Source: Aureobasidium sp. EXF-3400
Taxonomy: Eukaryota; Ascomycota; Dothideomycetes; Dothideales; Saccotheciaceae
Assembly (NCBI GenBank): GCA_024195585.1
Contig: SWBL01000076.1
Span: 62,001-126,000 of the forward strand
Reading direction: 5' to 3'
DNA length: 64,000 nucleotides
Part shown: piece after piece, positions 24,519 through 35,485 of the stretch
How the letters are laid out: each line of letters opens with the position of its first letter
How positions within the stretch are numbered: position 1 is the first letter of the stretch
Notes under the pieces: model-generated
Told to the model about the DNA's origin: nothing
The model's database searches: none
What the model saw: the letters and a program-made list of their open reading frames with translations, nothing else
Program-made: the position numbers and the translations under genes

Positions 24519-24872
24519 CTAGTCGAAATAATGCTTTACAAGTGTGATACGGAGGCCTTGGCCGTTTGTGGTTATAGATCGAGAGGTGTATCCGGAGAAG
24601 CCTCCGGTCATGGACCTACCTACAAACATTATGTTTTGAGAAGCGTTTCCCAACTCACTGCTTCTTGCAAGGATACTTGCTACGCGAGATGCCATTGCAG
24701 TAGTTTTCAGTGTCTTGTATGACTTGGTTCTGCACCAGATGTTGCAAAGCAATTGTGGATACAAGCCATCACACCAACATGCGAGGGGCGTGTTCTGCAA
24801 GAGCAGCATGTGTAACTTCAACCTTCTCTTCGCGTCTCCTGAACTTACAGACTCAAGGTATTGCTCTGCCAT
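24519..24872 (-). CDS. Weak candidate small gene
   Basis: Open from an ATG at 24872. After eight codons a GTAAGT donor appears, with a TGCAG acceptor 54 nt later, close to the modal intron length here. The frame stays open with or without splicing (117 or 99 aa). The product has several Cys/Trp near the start and no recognisable domain or signal peptide. Chance is a real alternative. Confidence 0.2.
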   Translation of the reverse strand: MAEQYLESVSSGDAKRRLKLHMLLLQNTPLACWCDGLYPQLLCNIWCRTKSYKTLKTTAMASRVASILARSSELGNASQNIMFVGRSMTGGFSGYTSRSITTNGQGLRITLVKHYFD

Positions 24873-25781
24873 CTTCCAAGAGTCAGTGTTCTGCAGGTCG
24901 TCAAGGCCGCCTACTACAAATTACCTCGTGAGGCTGATGGAATAGGGGCAATTCTGGCGCACCGTACATGCGCTTGCTCAAGCTGCACTAGAAATGAAGG
25001 CGTTCAGATGATACACACCAGAAGCGGTCTGGACGCTGATGCCAAAAAGTCCGAAGAATATCTCCTCAGCAATCTCCGGAAGGCATATTACTTACAGCGG
25101 ATGTTTAAGGGATGATGGAGTCTGTAAATTAATCAAAACACAAGGCATATGACTGTCTCGGTTTTCGGTTTGATGGGCCACAGGTGTTGGCGTGTTTGTG
25201 TCGAGTAATGTCTTCCTGTTGTGTAACGGGCATGTTTTCCAGCTCGGTGACGGCAGAGACGAACGGCCGATGCATCTCAGCGCCAACACCAGAATGTCAA
25301 AGTGCCAGAGGTGACGGTCAACCAAGACACAGATATTCCAGGGTTAGCGTGGTTGGAAAGAGAATCTAGCAGACCTCCGACATTGTGTGGCAGCAGGTCA
25401 AGCTCGGTGATCACTGATCAGCCAAATGATAAGCGCTATCATTTTGGGATGTGGCGAGGGTCAGTCCAGCATGTGCCTCAGTGATGCAGAATTTCCAATG
25501 TCGCACGAACCTGCTTCTTTGTGAGGTGGAAAAGATAGGTAGGTCGACGACATGAGATTGATGATGGAGATGTGCGTTGTGCTGGTGATTCTTGATGACG
25601 TCGGTAGCAACCATTGTGACGAGCACGAACACTGTAGACTGAAGCGCAAACAACAACTTTGGAGAACGCACTTGACTACCAACAATCGGTGCACCTCCGC
25701 TCAAACACCATCTCGACTAATACAGACATTCCCCTATATCGAAAGATTGGCGAACACAACTTACGCCGCACTTCCCTCGTC

Positions 25782-28340
25782 ATGGCCGACATGTTCAAGC
25801 TGTCGGCGTCTCTGAAGGGCCACGAAGACGACGTAAGTGAGTGTCACGACGAGACCAAAGACCTCAAGCGCTGACTGTCAAACCCCCTCAGGTCCGCGCC
25901 GTCGTGTCTCCTTCGGCTCGCTGTATCTTCTCGGCCTCGCGTGACGGCACCGTCCGACAGTGGCTCCTCACTTCGCCCAACCCGCCCACCTACGACGATA
26001 CGATTGCTGTTCAAGCTACCTCGTTCGTAAACTCGCTGACTTTCGCCGCCCCCTCTTCTGCGCACTCTGAAGGTCTCTTGATCTCTGCTGGAAAGGACAC
26101 TATAATCGATGTCCGTCCTCCCTTCCAAAGTCCAGACACAGACCCGGAACGCTTGCTCATTGGCCACGCCAACAATGTCTGCTCTCTCGACGCCTCTTCA
26201 GATGGGGACACTCTGGTCAGTGGTGGATGGGATACACAAGCAAGAGTTTGGAGTATCTCCAAGGGCGAATGTACCGCTGAGCTGAAGGGACACGGTGCTG
26301 CCGTCTGGGCAGTCATGGTCTTCGACGACAAGACTGTTATCACAGGTTGCGCGGACAAGACTATTCGCATCTTCTCTCTTGGCGGAAAGCTTCTTCAGAC
26401 GATCCCTGGTCTGCCTGATGTTGTTCGCGCACTCTGCAAGTTACCAGCTGGCCATCCTTCTGGTGCGGCCTTCGCCTCTGCAGGAAACGACCAAGTCATC
26501 AGACTCTGGACTCTCGACGGTGTTGAAGTCGCACAACTTCACGGTCATACTTCCTTCATCTACGCCCTTGCCGTCCTCCACACTGGCGATCTGGTTAGCT
26601 CTGGCGAAGATAGAACTGTGAGAGTATGGAAGGGTACCGAATGCATCCAGACCATCACACATCCTGCAATCTCCGTTTGGGCTGTCTCCGTATGCCCTGA
26701 GACCAATGATATCGTTACTGGAGCCAGTGACAAGATCATTCGAGTCTTCAGCAGAGACCCTAGCCGCCACGCAAATGCTGAGGTCAGTTGTTTGAACATC
26801 TTGAAATGCTCGTTCTCACCAGTTTTACAGGCTTTGCGCGCATTCGATGAGAGTGTCAGCTCATCTTCGATACCCCAGCAGACGGCTGCCGAAGGGCAGC
26901 AAATCAATAAGGAGCAGCTTCCTGGTCCAGGTGTGTTTGCCAAAGGTCTTCCAGTCCCCAGAGATGTTACTGACTCCTATAAAGAATTCCTGCAGCAAAA
27001 GTCGGGTACTAAGGAAGGCCAAGTCCAGATGATTAGGGAAGAGGATGGCAGTGTAACGGCTCATACCTGGTCATCTGCGGCTCAACAATGGATTAACGTA
27101 ATCATATCTAAACAATCCTCGATTACATTATGCTGACAAATCTACAAAGGTTGGAACTGTGGTGGACGCAGCTGCAAGCAGCGGTCGCAAGGTGACACAC
27201 GAAGGAAAAGATTACGATTTCGTTTTTGATGTCGACATCACGGATGGCGCCCCTCCGTTGAAGCTACCATACAATATCGGTCAGAACCCGTACGATGTGG
27301 CAAGCAAATTCATTGCCAACAATGAGCTGCCTATGACCTACCTGGACCAAGTCGCCAACTTCATTACCACCAATACTCAAGGAGCAACACTAGGCTCGTC
27401 TTCACAACAGCAAACTCAGACACCTGGAGCCGATCCTTGGGGCAGCGAGAATCGCTACCGTCCAGGCGAGGCTGGTGCTCCCGAGCCATCAGGAGACACA
27501 CGCCCACGATCCTTGCCCCAAACTCAATACCTTTCAATCACTACAGCTAACCTATCTGCCATTCGCAAGAAGGTCGGCGAGTTGAATGATACCATGTCAG
27601 CTGACCTTGCGCTTTCACCGGATGAATTGAAAGCCTTGGACAACCTGATCAAACAACTGCAGACCAACCCCAAGGATCCCAAGCCTCAAGCAGATCAACT
27701 CACTGCAGTCCTCAAGACTGCAACTCAGTGGCCATCAGCGAGTCGTCTACCTGGCATTGATCTTCTTAGACTGTCTGCTGTAGCCCCCACTTTCGTGGTG
27801 CACACAAGTGGCGGAGAGGGTACTATCATGGACACCCTGGCCAAGAGTGGTGTCTTTGAAGCTAATACCGACAAGCCTAACAACACTATGCTGGCTGTTC
27901 GCGTTCTTGCAAACCTCTTCATGACTGAGGAGGGCAGACTGGTCGCTGACGGCTGCTTCGAGGACATCATCTCGTCTACTCAGTCGTTCTCCAGCACTTC
28001 TAACAAAAATTTGGCTACGGCAATGGCGACTTTGTACATCAACTATGCAGTACTGTTGACATCTAGTGCCCCTTCATCTGAGTCCAAGACCAGGGAGCAG
28101 CGGGCAGCAGCAATCGTCAACGCGGCATTGAACATAATCAAGCCGGATGGTGATAGTGAGGCTGTGTACAGAGCTCTTGTCGCCGTTGGCACGTTGATGT
28201 CGCTAGGCAACGAGTTCAGAAAAGAAGTTGCTGATGCAAAGGACATGAGTGGTCTTCTGCAGAGCATTGAGAAGAGTGCCTTGGGCAAGGAGACCAGAAT
28301 CAAGGCCGTCGTCAACGAGATGAAGGATCAGTTGAGGTGA
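25782..28340 (+). CDS. DOA1: DOA1/UFD3/PLAA ubiquitin-binding WD40 protein (799 aa)
   Basis: Exons 25782-25832, 25892-26782, 26831-27097, 27150-28340; all three introns are phase 0; 800 codons including stop. The N-terminal half is a seven-bladed WD40 propeller (repeats such as LKGHGAAVWAVMVFDDKTVITGCADKTIRIF split by blades). The middle is a PFU domain (KEGQVQMIREEDGSVTAHTW, QWIN, VGTVVDA) and the C-terminal ~260 residues form the helical PUL domain that binds Cdc48. The protein is a Cdc48 cofactor that keeps ubiquitin levels up and serves ribophagy, mitochondrial quality control and endosomal sorting. Domain order and length are those of the family. Confidence 0.96.
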
Positions 28341-28453
28341 TTATGGAGCCCAAAAGCGAGACATGGATAATGAAAGCTATTGACCATAGACGATGAAGCA
28401 TATAAGCATTGCCTTAACACTCCTCTTCTCATCTTGTGCAGCTGACACTATGC

Positions 28454-29446
28454 CTACTCAATAACCCATTCCGTAACCCAGAAGTCAACCATGTTTGCTA
28501 CGACCTCGAGGCCTAGTTGCTCCTCTAGCACGCTGAATGGACCTGGGTGGCTTTGTGAAGAATCGTCTGACGAAGCAGCACCTTTAAAGTCGTAAGGGAC
28601 CGCAGCCTGGGCTATATTACTCAAGGAAGAGAAAGCATCAGTGGCAAGGTTGACAGCAAGAGAGGGCAGAGGTGGGTTAGTAGTGCAGTGTGCTAACATG
28701 TCCACAGGAGATAATGCAGAAGAAGGCTTTGGCTTGGGGCGGCTGATCAATTGTGCGTGTGTCTTGATGAGTTCGACAACACCGTCCGGTTTTGCCAGAG
28801 GTAGGATCGGTACCCAGGCCAGCTCTGTCCTGGTCATTAACTCTGCTTGGAGACGTGCGTAACTGCGTACCCCATCCCTGCTGTCAATCTCTGAAGCGTT
28901 CAGAAGGTCTTTCGCGGAATAAAAGGGTTTGGATGCAGAGAGGGACAGGATGATGGCGACGTCTAGACCGCCTGTCAGAGCAACGAAGTGTTGTATGCGT
29001 GCAATCGTGGCTGGAAGTCGCTCTTTTGACATGTTGTTTGGCGATAGCAATAACAGTCGTAGCGTTCGTTTCGACTTGATGTTAGGGACAGCCGTGGGAA
29101 AGCCGGGTATGGGCAGAGCAATATCATGTGTTTCCAGCAACGATTCTGCGTGGTTTGGGGTCAGAGATGGTACCTTAGGTACTTGATACGCCCTAGCATA
29201 CCCTTGGTTGCAAGTCCAGAGGGTGCAATTAGCAGAGGGACGACTGACGCAAAAGACGAGCGGCGACGGAGTGATGTACAGAACATGGAGGAAAGCTGAC
29301 GAAGAGTTGTTCTGCAAAGATGCCAACAAAGTACTAAGTGTTCGTGGTCGCTTGATCTCAAAGGTTCGAAAGGTTCGAGAGAGTTGCGTAGCTGCATCGT
29401 TCCTTCTCCTAGGACAAGTCCTTGGATTGTTGACGCCTTCCAGCAC
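28454..29446 (-). CDS. Hypothetical protein, 5' end unresolved
   Basis: A 330-codon open frame on the minus strand, stop at 28454. The first 130 codons (RPRTLSTLLASLQNN, HVLYITPSPLVFCVSRP) look as coding as the rest, yet they contain no ATG. The frame runs up to a TGA about ten codons further upstream, and the first in-frame ATG is at 29032, which would leave 192 aa. So either an upstream exon supplies the start or the start is the internal Met. The body is moderately hydrophobic with alternating strands and helices (LRLLLLSPNNM, ALTGGLDVAIILSL). I do not recognise the family. The 5' part lies near the sedolisin promoter. Confidence 0.55.
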   Translation of the reverse strand: MLEGVNNPRTCPRRRNDAATQLSRTFRTFEIKRPRTLSTLLASLQNNSSSAFLHVLYITPSPLVFCVSRPSANCTLWTCNQGYARAYQVPKVPSLTPNHAESLLETHDIALPIPGFPTAVPNIKSKRTLRLLLLSPNNMSKERLPATIARIQHFVALTGGLDVAIILSLSASKPFYSAKDLLNASEIDSRDGVRSYARLQAELMTRTELAWVPILPLAKPDGVVELIKTHAQLISRPKPKPSSALSPVDMLAHCTTNPPLPSLAVNLATDAFSSLSNIAQAAVPYDFKGAASSDDSSQSHPGPFSVLEEQLGLEVVANMVDFWVTEWVIE

Positions 29447-29680
29447 GAAGCTTCGCCCTCTTCTTCCTCAACAACCAATCAATCCTGTACAGCTACGCAT
29501 CGACTAGCTTATTGCCATCAGCGATTATTCTGCTACTCTATTCCAGCCATCATCACATTACCAGCCTTCCGATTATCCGTCTTCGAACCATCCACCCTCA
29601 AGCCACTTATCATCGAACCATTCATCTTTGAACCATCCATCATCGAGTATCTCATCCTCGATCCCCTGCCTTCCGTCACC

Positions 29681-31506
29681 ATGCATTTCTGGGCCCCATT
29701 TGCACTCTTCGCCTGTGTCAACAGTCTTCTAATGGATAAGTTGGACCACGTACCTCAGGGCTGGTCTGAAATCGGATCACCTTCCCCCTCCACACGCTTC
29801 AAGCTCTCTATCGCCTTGATCCCTGCCGACAAGGAGCTCCTCCACAAGACACTCGCAAACATCTCGACACCAGGACATGGAGACTATGGGAAGTACCTCA
29901 ATGAAACCGAACTCGAGACTGTGGTCAGGCCCAGCAAGACCTCGACCAATGCCGTCTTGAAATTCTTGGAGGACTCTGGTATTCCAAGGTCTGATCTCGA
30001 ACAACATGGAGACTGGATCGACTTTGCGGCAGACATTGAGACGGCCGATCGAATGATGAACGCATCCTTCACCAAGTATCGTGAGGATACCGGGCGCGGT
30101 ATCATCATCAGGACGCAACAATACTCTCTCCCCGATGAAGTAGCCAGACATGTTGACATGGTCGAGCCAACCACGCAGTTTTCAAGAGAGGTTCGTCCTC
30201 GGAAGCCTGGCAGTGTCCCCTCAGATCAGGCCTCTCAAGAAACGATCGATCACCACGACTGCAACCGTACAATAACGCCTGACTGTCTCAGGACACTCTA
30301 CAATCTCCCGCTGGCAAGCACTTTGAGAAACACTTCTACTCACGGCCATATTGGGATTGCTGGGTTTCTGGCAGAGTATCCTCATCAAAAGGATTTCGAC
30401 ATGTTTACAAAGAAGTTCGCACCTTACCTCGTTGACGTCGTGGAACCTCGCTTCATCTCTGTCGATGGGGAAAGGAATCATTCAACATACACCGGCGAAA
30501 GAGAAGCGAACCTCGATGTACAGTACGCTGCGGCAATGGGATACCCCCTGCCTGTACAGTACTACTACACCCATGGATTGGGTGTCGATAAGGAGAACCA
30601 TTCGCTGCGAAACTTGACTGGAGCTTCTTCTGAACTTGACATCATGCTCTTGCGGTACTTAAGAGATCTGCCTAAAAGTTCTCTTCCACACACTTTGTCC
30701 GTGTCTTACGGCGGTTCTGAGAAGGCGTTACCCAACGCTTATGCACGCAAAATTTGCGACATGTACGGCGAGCTTGGCGCAAGGGGTGTCACAATCGTGG
30801 TTGCATCGGGTGATTATGGCGTAAGTGATCCAGAGGCATGACTTACTGACGTCTCGAAAGAGCATCAGCCGAGCTGAATCATGCTAACACAAGAGAACAG
30901 CCTGGTCTTGCCTGCAGAGGCAAACACGGGAAGAGACTCGACCCAATATTCCCAGCCACATGTCCGTATGTCACTTCTGTCGGAGGAACCCAGTCCATCA
31001 ATCCTGAGTTAGCCGGCATCGTTTCTTCTGGAGGCTTTTCCGACGTCTTTCCACGTCCCGACTGGTAAGAGAAAGAAGTCGAGAATTACCTTGATACTTT
31101 GGGCACTCGCTTGGCTGGCATGTACAACTCCAGTGGCAGAGGATTCCCAGATGTCTCTGCTCAGATGATGAACTACTGGGTTGTCGACAACTTGCAAGCA
31201 ACTGCAGAAAACTCTGGTACTTCAGCCTCTGCACCAACGGTCGCCGGAATTGTCGGACTAGTCAACTCTGCGCTTATTGGTGCAGGCAAGAGTCCGCTAG
31301 GCTTCATGAATCCATTCCTGTACTCGGTCGCCCGACAAGCTTTCCAAGAGGTTGACGGTGGCAGCAGCAAAGGCTGTTGGCAAGTAAGCAAAGACAAGAT
31401 TACAACTGTCGACTTGAATGCAACAACAGGATGGGATCCAATCACCGGGATTGGCACACCCGATTTCCAGAAGCTATTGAGCATCGCAATGCAGAAACAG
31501 GCCTGA
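29681..31506 (+). pseudogene. Sedolisin (S53) serine-carboxyl peptidase with in-frame TAA
   Basis: Exons 29681-30820 and 30901-31506. A signal peptide (MHFWAPFALFACVNS) precedes a pro-domain (~30-190, pro-kumamolisin type), then the S53 catalytic domain. The Glu/Asp pair lies in EREANLDVQYA, the oxyanion Asp in SGDYG joined across the intron to PGLAC, TCPYVTSVGGT follows, and the catalytic Ser is in SGTSASAP. The C-terminal Ca site is in GWDPITGIGTP. Family members are secreted acid tripeptidyl peptidases or endopeptidases. Codon 31066-31068 is TAA, directly after FPRPDW, where relatives read on. The frame then stays open to the natural end. A GT..AG stretch 31065-31133 (69 nt, 23 codons) would remove the stop in frame but also a conserved segment. 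The gene may be a young pseudogene, an exitron gene or a sequencing error. Confidence 0.75.
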
Positions 31507-32037
31507 AGATGGAGACTGGAATGAAGCAACGAGAGTACTTCGAGATTGGAAGTGTGTGCTTGGGGAGTGGCAATTGTCGACATTGCAATGAGTGTCCTGA
31601 GAATTGTTTGGAGCGAATTGACATTGTTGGAGAATCCTTAGGGTTTGCTATCCAATAGATTGTGGTTTCCACGAGTACTTGTTATGCAAACAAAAATTGT
31701 TTGATGTGTCAAACAAAGTATGGGTGTCGTTACCATCCTCCGCTTATCGCAATCAAGCTTCCTCTTCTGTGGGGTGAGTTTGTCTGGCCGGTAGACTAGG
31801 CCTATTACAGAAGGCGATTAGCTGCACCTATCATGCAAGGTACGCGAACTGACCTGTCCAGCAACCTGTACAATGTGATCATCATGTTTTTTCGAGCGAT
31901 TTTTTGGAGAGAGCTGCCGATCCCAGGCTATCCGGCTCTGCAACTCGTATTCGCAGGATTGCTATCCGCGAGTATAAAGCGATGGCCTTGTCCACTTAGC
32001 CTTGATAACACTTCTTGCAAGATTTCTCGACACGACT
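31507..32037. other. Intergenic, carboxypeptidase promoter
   Basis: 531 bases between the sedolisin and the carboxypeptidase. Holds the sedolisin 3' UTR and the next promoter. No other reading frame is convincing. Confidence 0.6.
31973..31978 (+). promoter_or_regulatory. TATA box of the carboxypeptidase gene
   Basis: TATAAA about 60 bases upstream of the ATG at 32038, a plausible spacing for a short fungal 5' leader. Confidence 0.45.
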
Positions 32038-34216
32038 ATGAAAGTCTCCGTGGTCTCTACACTACTCTTGGCCAGCAGTGCCATTGCCGGCCGCAGTCCT
32101 CAGCATGTCAACAAGAAGCTACCCGAGCGCATGCGCCGTGAGCCTGCTGGTCTGCCTGCTGTAGGTCTGGATAAGAGAGCTGCGACAAAGAAAAAGCACC
32201 ACATCATTCCTCAGAACCAGAACACAACAAGTATGTAACCACATTCCAGCCTCCTTGTATGCTGAAGCCTGTCAATCTACCCCCCTCCCACCAAGGTATA
32301 GACCAAAAAGTAAAATGCAAAGAGACCATGGTTGTTTTTCAGGAAATTGAGATGCAACCGAGGAGGGCCGAGTATAACTTGCCTCTCCATGGTCACTTCC
32401 CTGTTTTCGGAAACTATTGTGCATTTCTACAACTATACGTACTACCTACCTTGGCACATGAAGAGGAGGTCAATTGTGTATCCAGGCTTCATGAAGAGGG
32501 ACCCGGCTGCGATTAGGGCCGTACAGCTATAACTATGCTAACGCAATGCAGAGTACGCTGTCAATGGTACCAACATCCCCGATGTTGATTTTGATATTGG
32601 TAAGCAAACCGCTTTGAGTGTGATGGTCACGAGTCTAACAGTTTAACTAGGCGAGAGTTATGCTGGTCTGATGCCCATTTCATCCCAGCAGAATGCTAGC
32701 GAGCTTTACTTCTGGTTCTTCCCTTCGGATAACGCTCATGCAAGCGATGAGATTCTCATCTGGCTCAACGGTGGTCCTGGCTGCAGCAGTTTGGAAGGCC
32801 TGCTACAGGAGAACGGGCCTTTCCTATGGCAGTACGGTGAGTCAAAAAGGAGGAGAAGAGGCAAAAGAGAGGTGGGGAACAAGGAGGAAGAAAGCCAGCC
32901 ACCAGATGGTGCCCGATAGGAAACTATGCTAACTGTACTCTCAAACTATAGGTACATACGCTCCAGTAAAGAACAACTACAACTGGAACAACCTTACCAA
33001 CACTATCTGGGTCGAACAACCCGCCGGCACTGGGTTCAGCTCAAAGGGTAGCACGCCTTCTGCAACCAACGAGGAGGAGGTCGCAGAACAATTTGCTGGC
33101 TTCTGGAAGAACTTTGTCGAGACATTCGGCCTACAGCACAAGAAAGTCTACGTTACTGGTGAAAGTTATGCTGGCTTCTACGTTCCCTGTGAGTACACCT
33201 GTGGTAGAGTATAATAAGCACTTGTGCTGACTTCGCTATCAATAGACATTGCCGACAATTTTATCCAAAAGAATGACTCAGCTCTCTACGATGTTCATGG
33301 CATCATGATCTACGATCCTTCAATTTCGTACGATATCGTGTTGCAGGACATCCCATCCGTTCCCTTCGTCGACTACTGGGGAGGTCTGTTCAACCTGAAT
33401 CAAACATTCATGGATGACATCCACAACCGTTCTGACAAGTGTGGCTACACTTCCTTCATGGAAGAGGCTCTTACTTTCCCTCCCAAGGGTCTACTTCCTT
33501 CCCCTCCAAACGTAGACTACAGCATGCCTGGTTGTGAGCTCTGGAACGACATCTTCGCTGCTGTCAGTCTTGTTAACCCTTGCTTCGACATCTACCAGGT
33601 CGCTACTACCTGCCCTGTGCTCTGGGATGTACTCGGTTTCCCCGGTAGCTTCGACTACTTGCCCGAAGGCGCCCAAATCTACTTCAACCGCACAGATGTT
33701 CAGAAGGCCATCAACGCCCCTATGCAAGAATGGGAGGAGTGCAGTTCTGGAGTCCTCAACACAGATACCAGCGAATACAGTTCGCTGAGCGTGCTTCCCA
33801 AGGTCATTGAACACACCAACAATGTCATCATTGGTCAGGGCATGCTCGACTACATCATCTCCTACAACGGAACACTCATGGCAATCCAGAACATGACTTA
33901 CAATGGTGCACAAGGCTTCAGCCAGGGTCCTCAGACTTGGACCGACTTCTTCGTTCCTTACCATTCTGAGCTCAGCCAAGGGGATCTTGCTGGAGCTGGT
34001 GCCATGGGCAAGTACCACACCGAGCGTGGTCTTACTTTCGCTACCGTACAGCTCTCTGGTCACATGATTCCGCAATACGCCCCCTCGGCCGCCTACAGGC
34101 TCGTCGAGAAGCTGCTCGGAAGAGTCAAGACCCTCGATACCAAGAGCGACTTTACCACCCAGAAGGGCAACTTTGGCAACAACTTCAACTTCATCCCCGC
34201 CAACGTAACCAAGTAA
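32038..34216 (+). CDS. Secreted serine carboxypeptidase S10 (544 aa)
   Basis: Exons 32038-32230, 32552-32599, 32651-32836, 32952-33188, 33246-34216; 545 codons including stop. Signal peptide [18 protein letters not shown], then a basic pro-segment (KKHHI). The S10 alpha/beta-hydrolase follows: oxyanion and substrate motif [20 protein letters not shown], nucleophile Ser in [10 protein letters not shown] (completed across the fourth intron), Asp in GQGMLDYI, and His in [10 protein letters not shown]. Several N-x-S/T sites fit secretion. It removes C-terminal residues from peptides at acid pH and would follow the sedolisin next door in extracellular protein digestion. The first intron (322 nt) is by far the longest here. 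A 21-bp repeat array begins about 30 bases after the stop. Confidence 0.93.
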
Positions 34217-34244
34217 GCTCAGAATACAAGCTAGAAGTGGTCTA

Positions 34245-34908
34245 GAGTTCGAAGCCGACAGTAGGCATCTCGAATACGACAGTAGATACTTTGAACCCGA
34301 CAGTAGACAGTGCAAATACGACAGTAGACAATTTAAACCTGACAGTAGACATTTTGACTACGACAGTAGATATTCTAAAACATTCTAAACACAACAATAG
34401 GCATCTCGAACACGACACTAGACAGTTCGAACACGACATCAGATATTCCGAAGCCAATAGTAGATATTCTGAATCCGACAGTAGATACTTTGAACCCGAC
34501 AGTAAACGTTCTGAACCCAATACGTAGTAAACATCATCATGAACACGACAGTAGACATTGTGAATCTGACAATAGACTCTTTGAACCCAGCGGAAGATGC
34601 TCTGAACCCGATAGCAGACAGTTTGAATACGACGGGAGATATTCTGAATACGACAGATTTTCTGAATCCGATAATAGGTACTTTGAACCCGACAGTAAAC
34701 ATCCTAAACTAAACACGACAGTAAACGTTCTGAGTAGGACAGCAGACATCTTGAACCCGACTCAAGATATCATAAATCCGCTAGTAGACAGTCTGATTAT
34801 TACAGTACATATGCTGAATCAGACAGCAAATGCTTGTTTAGACTATCTAATAGTCTAAACACGACAGTAGACAATCTGAACCCGACAGTCGGCATTACAT
34901 ATCATACG
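34245..34908. repeat. Degenerate 21-bp minisatellite, ~28 units
   Basis: Tandem units with approximate consensus GACAGTAGAYATTCTGAACC plus one C, each 21 bp, with a few indels (for example inserts near 34375, 34505 and 34825). The unit length is a multiple of three, so long stretches stay open in several frames and encode heptapeptide repeats such as NPTVDIL (plus), DSRYFEP (plus) and STVGFKV-like (minus). The units are diverged from each other. The array lies just past the carboxypeptidase stop. Confidence 0.9.
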
Positions 34909-35014
34909 TAGATGGCATGCGGTCCTCTGATATCTGAATCCGATCAGGATCAATGTTCCTCGACCTAGTTTTCATATAACGACATCTCGAAGACCAGAGT
35001 AATGTACGTCTTAG

Positions 35015-35430
35015 AATCAACGCTCTCTCTCTGGTGGCATCTCCATTTTTTACGAGTTCCTGCATTTTTATAGTTAACTTTCAGCTAATCGATGAGGTTG
35101 GGATAGCATCTATCTTGCCAGATTACCCCTGACAGAGCCATTGTTCTTCTGTGCAATTTTGACTAAGTCATTGCTCTCTCTGGTGATATCCCTGTTTTGT
35201 ATAAGTTTATGCAATTTTATAGATAATTTTCAGCTAATCAATGCAGCCGGGATAGCATCATCTTATCTTGCCAGATTATCCATAACAGAGGCATTATTTT
35301 GTGAATGATTTTGACTAAGGCATTGCTCTCTGTGGTACTACCTTCATTTCGAACAGATTTCTGTCTTTTCATAGATATTATTCGGTCTATCACTGGATCT
35401 GGGATACTAGCATCTGTTTCTCCTGTGTCG
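35015..35430. repeat. Three diverged ~151-bp tandem repeats
   Basis: Units begin near 35015, 35165 and 35317. Shared blocks, in order: GCATTGCTCTCTCTGGTG, TTTATGCAATTTTATAG, TTTTCAGCTAATC..TG, GGGATAGCATC, TCTTGCCAGATTA, and ATTTTGACTAAG at the unit end. The third unit is more diverged and truncated. No coding sense. This belongs to the same repeat-rich island as the flanking elements. Confidence 0.75.
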
Positions 35431-35485
35431 TACCCCAGCTTAATTCAGGGGCTTAAAAGTTGGGCTCTCTTTGGACATGTCTTCT

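Larger units (their letters stand above)
23128..25781. other. Long gene-poor region
   Basis: About 2.65 kb between the divergent BTB and DOA1 starts. It holds a tRNA-like relic (24183-24325) and one weak spliced candidate on the minus strand (24519-24872). The rest shows no convincing coding signal. Confidence 0.5.

Noticed and set aside
33491..34315. 274-codon frame antisense to the carboxypeptidase
   Set aside because: Antisense shadow that runs into the 21-bp repeat; sense strand has all catalytic motifs.
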